Assembly: GCA_030760725.1 (NCBI GenBank)
Contig: JASWHV010000010.1
Location: forward strand, 34,477,760 to 34,541,759
Length of the DNA: 64,000 nt
From: Neostapfia colusana
Taxonomy: Eukaryota; Streptophyta; Magnoliopsida; Poales; Poaceae
Direction of reading: 5' to 3'
The notes beneath the pieces are model-generated. The model worked only from the letters and a program-made list of their open reading frames with translations. It made no database searches and had not been told where the DNA came from. Each line of letters starts with the position of its first letter. Position 1 is the first letter of the stretch. The position numbers and the translations under genes were made by a program. This document shows positions 56,687 through 64,000 of this stretch, piece by piece.

Positions 56687-59600
56687 TGTAAAATCCCCAA
56701 AAAGTGGTAGCAAGAAAATTCAGCTCATGTACACCTAGGAAAAATGAGGGGAATTAAATCTTGAATGTTAACGGTGTGAGTTCAATGTGGTGATTCAAAC
56801 TTCTCAAAACTTCCAAACATGGAGATCTAAATGCATAACTTGGATCTTCATATTCCAAATATTCAACCTTCCAAATTTCAGCTCATTTGGGGGGGGGGGG
56901 TTAGTATTTGTTTGGGATTAAAAAAGGAAGCCCTCTAATCTGAATTTAAAATTCAGTTTCAAATTCCAATTTCCTCCATTTGCAAATTTGGTTCCACAAA
57001 CGTGTTCACATTTGAATTAGCAGCCATGCCAAAAAGCAGAAACTTTGGAGTTGGTTTGCTATGTTTGTGGACCAATGAAATTGAATAGTTCAAATTCCAT
57101 TTCAAATTCAAATCATCAAACTAAATTCAAACACCACACCATAATTCAAACTATTTGAATTCAGCAAATTTAAACCAGGACTTGGTGCGGAAGTATAGAC
57201 TTTAATTCTGAGTAGCTGGGGTGAGAATATCAGTGGAAAAGTTAAATAAAATGAGAGGGGGTGGGACCCATTTGTCAGCCACACAGAAGAGTTAACCGAC
57301 CCTGTTTTCCCCTCGGCTGTTCACCGCGCGCCACCAAGCGATGGCTGCCTCCACCGAGCTGTTTCCTCGCTGCTCCTGACGTTGGCTCGTGCACGTGGGT
57401 GCTTAAAGCGGCAGCCTGAGTGCCGGTTCTCTCTTCTCCACGTTAAACTGCAGCCTCCCCAGCCCCTCTGCTCGAGCGCACGACCGAAACCTCGAGCTAC
57501 ACCGCCGCTGGTTTCTCCCCCGATCAACCACAGCTCCCTGAGATCGGTTGCTCGAGCCTTCCACATCAAAAACCCACACCAACACGTGCTCTAGCACCTC
57601 CCATAATTCCTCCAGAGTTTACCGATCGGAGCTGCTCACAAAACATGGCTTGGCGCCAAAGCTTTGAGTTGCACCGGACCTCACCGTTTCATCTCACCGT
57701 CGACAGCCTCATCCGGCCACCCTCTCCTCCGACTTCCTATACAAGAAAGTTGTGTGTGTAGCCCTGGATGGTGTAGCTGCCAGCCGTGTAGCAAATGATG
57801 CATCGAGTAGCTCGAATTTTATTCTTTCCCGAACCCTAGTGTAGAAGAGTGAAGCTCGGTTCAAACCCAAATTCGGGTTACACAATCAACCACACCTCAA
57901 GCTAACGTGCACATAGCTTCTGCATTCTCTAGTGCCCATCCTCTACAGGAACCGAGGAAAACCATCAAGAGTTGGCCTTGTTCTAGTCGATTTTTGCGCT
58001 GCCATGGGAAACCGCCTCGGCTCACCACTGAACCCTAGTTTGCTGGCCGTTTCATCAAGTTGGGCAGCCCGTTCTAGCTTCTACATCTTCCACTGGTGCT
58101 CTAGAGCCCGAGAGCCGATCTTTTGGTGGAGGAATGAAGCTTCCCGACCTCGCCGGAGTTTGAAACCCTGCTGTCACCGGTGCGCACCATCTTCCGGCGA
58201 GTTTTGACTGCCGGCGACACCACCAGCGTGTTCAGCAGGGTAAATAATGGAGGAGCGGCAAGATTTGGCCCGGGAGGCGGCCGGGAATGCCGTTTCCGCC
58301 ACCCTCGCCGGAGAACGCCGCCGGTTCTCTGTTTTAGTGCGAGGTAGAAGAGAGTGCTGACATGTGGGTCCCGCAGCCGAGTTTAAACTTTTCCAGATTT
58401 TTCCTATTCCAGTTCAAACTTTGAAGAGCCATAACTTTGTGTAGGAATGTCCAAAAATTGTCAAACAAATTTTGTTGGATTCCTATCAGACAATACTATC
58501 CAGGGGTACCCAATGGTTATGAAAATCTCTGTATTTGGCTCATTTATTCAATTAAAAAATCTTGTAGGAATTTTCACAGGAGTTCTATTTAGTGGAAAAT
58601 ACCCAAATTTGGGCACGACATTCTTCCAAAACTCATTCAACTGCAGTAAAAATTTCAGATGCATTGGACCTCATTTGCTTGACCAAATTTGGTGTCAATC
58701 CTTTATGTCTCTGATAAATGGGAAATATAAACATAGGCATTTTCAGCATTTCTTATCAACTTCCAAAATTCGTATATCTCTGTTGGTAACTCCAAAAATG
58801 GTGAAACAAATTTTGTTAGAACCATGGATACCTACCCTACTTAGATCTTCAACTGTTAGACATGTCAAAGCTCCAGAATTGGTCTCAAAATTCAGAGAAG
58901 GCTTGAACTTGTGGGAATTTTGGAGTCCACAAGGTTCAATGAAATTTCTCCAAGTTTTACTCAGATAATCCTTAGAGAGTCTAGTATCCACTGGAAAAAT
59001 CCCAAAGCCAATTAAGGATCCTAAATAGCAGTAGCTATGAATAGAAGTTTAAATCTTATAATTCTTTCACACTTATGCACATATTTTGTTACATTTCATA
59101 TAGTGACCGAAGTTGAGGACGCACCGGAGCCGTTGGACGTCCTCCCACCTGAATCTAACATCCCTTTTGACTTGCAACCAGGCAAGCCCCGGTTTGCATT
59201 TAAGTACTTTTGCAAAGTTTTCATTTGTATCACTTATGTTTATGGTGTAATGCTTGCATTAGACTTAGTGTGATTGAAACCCCACTTGCATAACCTTTAA
59301 ATTCTATGGAGGGTTAGGTATTTTACAGACTCGACGAGTAGAGAATGCCATGCTAATGTTCATAGGATCTCGGTAGAAGTCGAGTGGTTGGAATCTACTC
59401 GCGAGATAGGTATTTATTCACAAGGTATGAAAAGACGTAGAGAATGGCTTAAAGTGGTGAAAATGGGACCCAGCAGGGGGGATAGGATGCAGTGAGCGGA
59501 GGTCTCACGTGCGTAGCCTTGTTGGTGTCGACTGAGGACCGAGCCATGTGCGGCCCTGCTGGACAAGTATCAAACAGTACCGGATGCATACTGGCATATG

Positions 59601-60614
59601 GGAACCAGGAAACCGATGTAATTGGTTAACCTGGGTGCCGAGACTTACCCAACCGTTTTATAGGAGTGGGTTGAGGGTAGAAAGGTGTAAATCTGCCGGT
59701 GGGCACAGACACAGTCCACGCGGGGACCTCCTTCCTGTTACGGATGGACCGGTTCGGCATTTGGGTTGCCTTTGAAAGGTTGTTGCATACAACAGAGTAG
59801 GAAGGTGTGAAGCACCGCACTTCTGAAAGTAGGTGTATGTGACGTGTTATCCGGGTGTCTCCTGATTGCAATCACCGTCCCTCGCCGTTATTTGAGTACC
59901 GCTTGTTCACTGTGCTGTGACGTAGTAAGAAGTGAAATAAGCTAACTGAATATGCTGCGTTGAATTAATAATGTCTTGAAACCTTGTATGCTATAGTTGT
60001 AGAGCTAAGTAAGTTTATCTTCCACTTTGGGCATCACCATATCAGAGGAAAGCGTTTCTTGTTTGATTGTGGACTTCCAATGTGAGAGCTGCCTAAGGCT
60101 CATTAAACTGTTACTATAAAACTGAAAGTAAGGATCAACATGTAGCCGTGTCTTTATTGTAATGTCCTTATCCTATATTATACATCCCTGCATGTAGAGT
60201 TCCATGCCTAGGATTGTCAGTTAAGCCTCGCTGAGCCGTCGTGCTCACAGTTGCAATAATTGAGCTGTGTGCAGGTGAAAGTTATGAGGAAGGTTCCGAG
60301 GACGAGGCGATACCCCTGTCGGGGTACACGGCCGAGCTGGAGCCCTGCACGCCGCCGTGATCTCCGGTTTGATGTTGCTAGTGTGTAGCGTCTCCGTGCT
60401 GGACAGCTATGCTTTTGCTCAGCTAGGATAAGAGAGTAGCAATAAAGAATACTTCCGCTGTATAATTATGTTTTGTAAAAGACTTCCGCTGTTTTATATC
60501 AAACGAAAGATTGTATGTTGCTCTTATTCTTTTCTTGTGTGCTGTTGGGTGCCGCATCGCACAGCACCACACTCTTCGATCCCGGAGTGGGTGAACCATG
60601 GGGTGGTCCCCACA
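56687..60614 (+). repeat. Element D 3' LTR
   Basis: TGTAAAATCCCC to GGTCCCCACA, 3928 bases; same family as the F LTR. An AATAAAG signal lies at about 60443, followed by the CTTCCGCTG block. A run of 11 or more G occurs at about 56890. The matching 5' LTR of D is not in the window. Confidence 0.85.
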
Positions 60615-63075
60615 CACATCCTGGATGGGCGTCGATAGACGCCCCATGTGATGTACGGGGGGTCATGGGACATCACGTCCCGACAAGACGTCAAGACCCT
60701 CCGGTGGGAGGTCATGGCAGTATCCCCCTTCCCCAAGTCCGCTCCCTACCGCAAGTGGATGAGGACGGAGATCAGCTTCACCGCCTCCAACTGCCCGAAG
60801 AACATGGCGGGAGCCGGGCAGCTGCCGTTCATCGTCTCACTAACCATAGCTAATGTGAAGCTCTACCACGTGCTGGTCAATGGAGGAGCGTGCCTCAACA
60901 TCATAAGTCTTGCAGCCTTCTAGAAGCTGCAGATCCTGATGGGAAAACTGGCCCTGTCGCACCCATTCTCTAGAGTGCGCCCGGGGTCCTTTCTTCCACG
61001 CGGTAGCATCTCCCTCCCGGTGACATTCAGGACGCCGGAGAACTACCACACAGAAAGCGTCGTATTTGACATGGCGGAGGTCAACCTCCCCTTAAACGCC
61101 CTCCTCGGCAGGCCGGCGTTGTACCAATTCATGTCCGTAGCTCATTACGGCTACCTGGCCCCGAAGATGCCGACCCTGAGTGGCATCCTAAGGGTACGAG
61201 CAGACCGGACCGTCAGAGTCGCAGTGCTGGAGAAGCTCCAGGCTCTGGCAGCTTCAAAGGTGGAGGCCTCCGGGAGTGTTGGGACAAGCAAGGAGCCACT
61301 CAGCACATGACAACGTGGCTCATCCTCTCCGCCCCGAATTCAGCCTTCGGATGCGGAGGAGGTCCCGGTCAAGGTCGTCCAGATCGGCGAGGATGCTGCC
61401 CAGACAACCTGCATTGCGGGAAACTCTGGCAGCAAATAGGAACTCGCGCTCATCGCCTTCCTCCGGGCTAACGTCGATGTGCTTGGTTGGCAACCATCAC
61501 AAATGCCCGGGATACCGAGGGAGGTGATCGAGCACAATCTGAAGATCCACCCCGACGCCAAGCCAGTGATACAGAAGCCTCAGAAGTAGTCCGTCGAGCG
61601 GCATGATTTCATCTCTGAAGAAATCAAGAATCTGCTCGACGCCGGCTTCATCCGAGAAGTCCACCACCCAAGATGGCTGACCAACCCCGTCATGGTACCC
61701 AAGGCTGGTGGGAAGCTTCAGATGTGCATCGACTACACCATCCTAAATAAGGCATGCCCTAAGGACCCCTTTCCCCCCCACAAATAGATCAAATTGTAGA
61801 TTCTACTTCTGGCTATGATCTACTGTGCTTCCTAGATTCTTATTCTTGTTTCCATCAAATACCAATGTCTAGAAAAGATGAAGAGCATATAGATTCTATA
61901 ACAGTAGACGGCCTTTATTGTTATGTCTCTATGCCTTATGGCCTTAGAAACGCCTTGCCTACCTTTGTGCGTGCCATGCATAAGACATTCGGGGACCTCA
62001 TAAGGGACTTAGTGGAGGTGTATGTCGATGACATCGTAGTGAAGGTCAAGTCGCATACATCTCTGTTAGACAACTTAGCCTTAGTCTTCGACAAGCTACG
62101 CACAACACGCACCAAGCTAAACCCAGATAAGTGCGTATTCGGAGTCTCTGCCGGGAAGCTTCTCGGTTTCTTGGTCTCGCACTAAGGAATCGAGGCTAAC
62201 CCCGCAAGATTAAGGCTATAGAGATGATGCGTCCTCCCTCCCGAGCAGAGGACGTAAAAAAGCTCACGGGATGCCTGGCCGCTCTTAGTCGGTTCATCTC
62301 CCAACAGGCAGAGCGTGCTCTCCCATTCTTTAAGCTTTTGCGGAAGACCGGACCCTTTGTCTGGACTGAAGAAGCTGACAAAGCCTTCCAGGAGTTGAAG
62401 AAGTACCTCACCTCACTACCGATCATGGTAGCTCAGGAGCCAGGTGAGACCTACTGCCCTACATCTCCGCAAAAGAAGAAGTCGTTAGCATGGTCCTGGT
62501 TGCTGACCGGTCAGAACCCGAGCGACTCCAAGATCCAAGCAAATATCCCGCTGCTGGTCCCAAGTATTAGGACCCGGACCCCGCAGGAGAGCTTGGGGTA
62601 ACTCCGGGCCAGGATGCCCCCGGGTCCCAGCTAATCCAGGCCGTACCCCAAGACCAGGAAGCTGCAGGCCTCCTGCCAATGGAGGAAGATTTTCCGGACA
62701 CCTCCGGGAGAGTCCGGACCACTCAGTGACCGGTCTACTATATCAGTGAGGTCCTCCATGATGCCAATACACGGTATTCGGATGTCCACAAGCTGCTCTA
62801 CGTGGTGCTGATCATGTCAATGAAGCTCTGCCACTACCTCCAAGCTCACAAGGTCTCGGTAGTGACGACCTATCTACTGAACACGGTGCTACACAGCCCC
62901 AATGTAATGGGGAACCTAGCAAAGTGGGCAGCAGAGCTGGCGGAGTTTGACCTCAACTTCCTGTCGTGCCACGCCGTCAAGAGCCAGGCGCTGGCAGACT
63001 TCGTGCCGGAGTGGACTCAGTCTCCATGCCATCCAGGGGGTCAAGACAACACCGACCCAGAGCCCAGACCTCCGG
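60615..63075 (+). pseudogene. Element E: Tat-lineage protease-RT-RNase H fragment
   Basis: Protease region at about 60690-61300: VKLYHVLVNGGACLNIIS has Asn (codon 60879-60881) where related proteins have the catalytic Asp, and LLGRPALYQFMSVAHYGYL follows. The RT comes after a degraded link: FIREVHHPRWLTNPVMVPK, SGYDLLCFLDSYSCFHQI, YVSMPYGLRNALPTFVRAM, and YVDD (62021-62032). The RNase H part has EEADKAFQELKKYLTS and LCHYLQAHKVSVVT, then the linker KSQALADFVPEWTQ (about 62980). It ends at 63075 just where the second RNase H should begin, because C2 is inserted. D abuts it at 60615. Frameshifts and stops are frequent. Confidence 0.8.
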
Positions 63076-64000
63076 TGCTCAATTTTTTTCAAAATTCCAA
63101 ATCTTCCCCAAATTTCCCAAAAAGGAATTTCCCCTACATTTGGGGGAATTTGCCGCAAAATTGGCAGCAGCCTTGAGGGGGGGGGGTTCCCCTAAATTGG
63201 TCAAATTGGTCGCAGCCCTAGAGCGGGGAAAACCTCTAGGACTCTTTGGGATGAGTCCCATCTTGCTAGGACTCTTCTTTTCCCCCCTTAAAAATACAAC
63301 CCCCAGCCCCCCTACTCCTTTGGCCGCAGCCCCCCCCCCCCCAAACTCACCGAGTTGCCCCTGCCCCCCAACTTGCCGATTTGATCCCCCCCTTGCCAGA
63401 GTTCTGTCACCGTCGAGCCCCGCCGACGAGCCCCACCGACGAGCCCCGACGTCGAGCTCCGTCGTCGAGCCCCGCCGTCGAGCCCTGCCGTTGACCCCCT
63501 CCGTCGAGCCCCGTCGTAGAGACCCGCCGTCGAGCCCTGTCACGCCAAGCCGTCGCTGGAGAAGAAGCCCGATGATCTGCCCTACCGTAATTCCCCACAG
63601 AAAAAAACCCCCCGCTGCTGCCGTTGCTAGGAGGAAGGACCTGCCACAAGGAGGAAGTGAGTTAGGTCTTCATTACCCATCTTACGACATCGCCGCTGTT
63701 TCTATGCATCCATTTTCTTCGCCCCCTTTGAGCAGAAACTTTTGGCGTGTGGACAGATCATGTTTTGGTCGATCGTTAACGTGGAATTGATCTACATCTT
63801 GTGTCAAGATCATCACCACGTCCATACTTGATCCCTACACCCTTGTTCATCATAAATCCCCATGAAAGCCCATTAAAACATGTAAGAACACGTAGAAAAC
63901 TGGTTCTATAAAACTGTACTATAGGATTTTCATTCATCTACCCCATTGCATCTTGAGTAAAGTTTCTGTATGATGATTGATTGCTGTAAATTTTGTATGT
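63076..64000 (+). repeat. C2: C-family LTR, start part
   Basis: It matches C1 from about 44930 down to 44131 in inverted orientation. Shared landmarks include 'gactctttgggatgagtccc', the GTCGAGCCCCGCCG minisatellite, and 'gacatcgccgctgtttcta' near 63690. It probably begins TGCTCAATTT at 63076 and runs off the window. The 20-base repeat array of C1 is absent. The left flank is E coding sequence ending CTCCGG. Confidence 0.6.

Noticed and set aside
44131..64000. Large inverted repeat with about 18 kb between arms
   Set aside because: The arms are two independently inserted LTR copies of one family with different flanks and different arrays.

Overview
This window comes from a plant nuclear genome, almost certainly a grass (Poaceae). 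It holds Ty3/gypsy LTR retrotransposons of the Tekay/Del, CRM and Tat types, an end of a CACTA DNA transposon, and an Au-type SINE tail. No host gene, rRNA, tRNA gene or CRISPR array can be supported in the 64 kb. The setting looks like repeat-rich, probably pericentromeric or intergenic, heterochromatin; that placement and the host family are inference. Element letters are my own labels, and no database search was run.

Layout. Positions 1-34168 are a nest. A CRM-like minus-strand element (CRM1; bases 1-10 and 31672-34168) was hit in its reverse transcriptase by element A, a plus-strand Tekay-type element with about 4 kb LTRs (11-31671, flanked by AGTTC). A was hit in its protease by F, a minus-strand Tekay-type element of which only the leader and 5' LTR remain (about 4041-16381). 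F's LTR was hit by G, a plus-strand Tat-type element (7777-14657). A was hit again in its RT by H, a second Tat-type element on the minus strand (17226-25311). Next comes B, a Tekay-type minus-strand element (34169-42582) with gag, protease, RT, leader and 5' LTR, joined to the CRM1 leader by what looks like a deletion.

From 42590 there is an LTR with no internal region (C1, to about 45149), the right end of a CACTA element (ending at 46020), an Athila-like LTR and 3' internal fragment (46021-47445) carrying a SINE, a CRM-like composite with inverted LTRs (47446-53485), the pol half and 3' LTR of D (Tekay type, plus strand, 53486-60614), a pol fragment of a Tat-type element E (60615-63075), and the start of a second C-family LTR (C2, 63076 onward).

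Almost every coding region is broken by stops, frameshifts, deletions or nested insertions, so nothing here looks autonomous. The exception in reading-frame integrity is the 577-residue gag of H. H has no pol, but it carries a long coiled-coil reading frame antisense to gag. H's two LTRs are the same length (1125 bp) and differ at about 29 sites by hand count, so H is relatively young; A's LTRs differ far more. H would depend on pol from another element.
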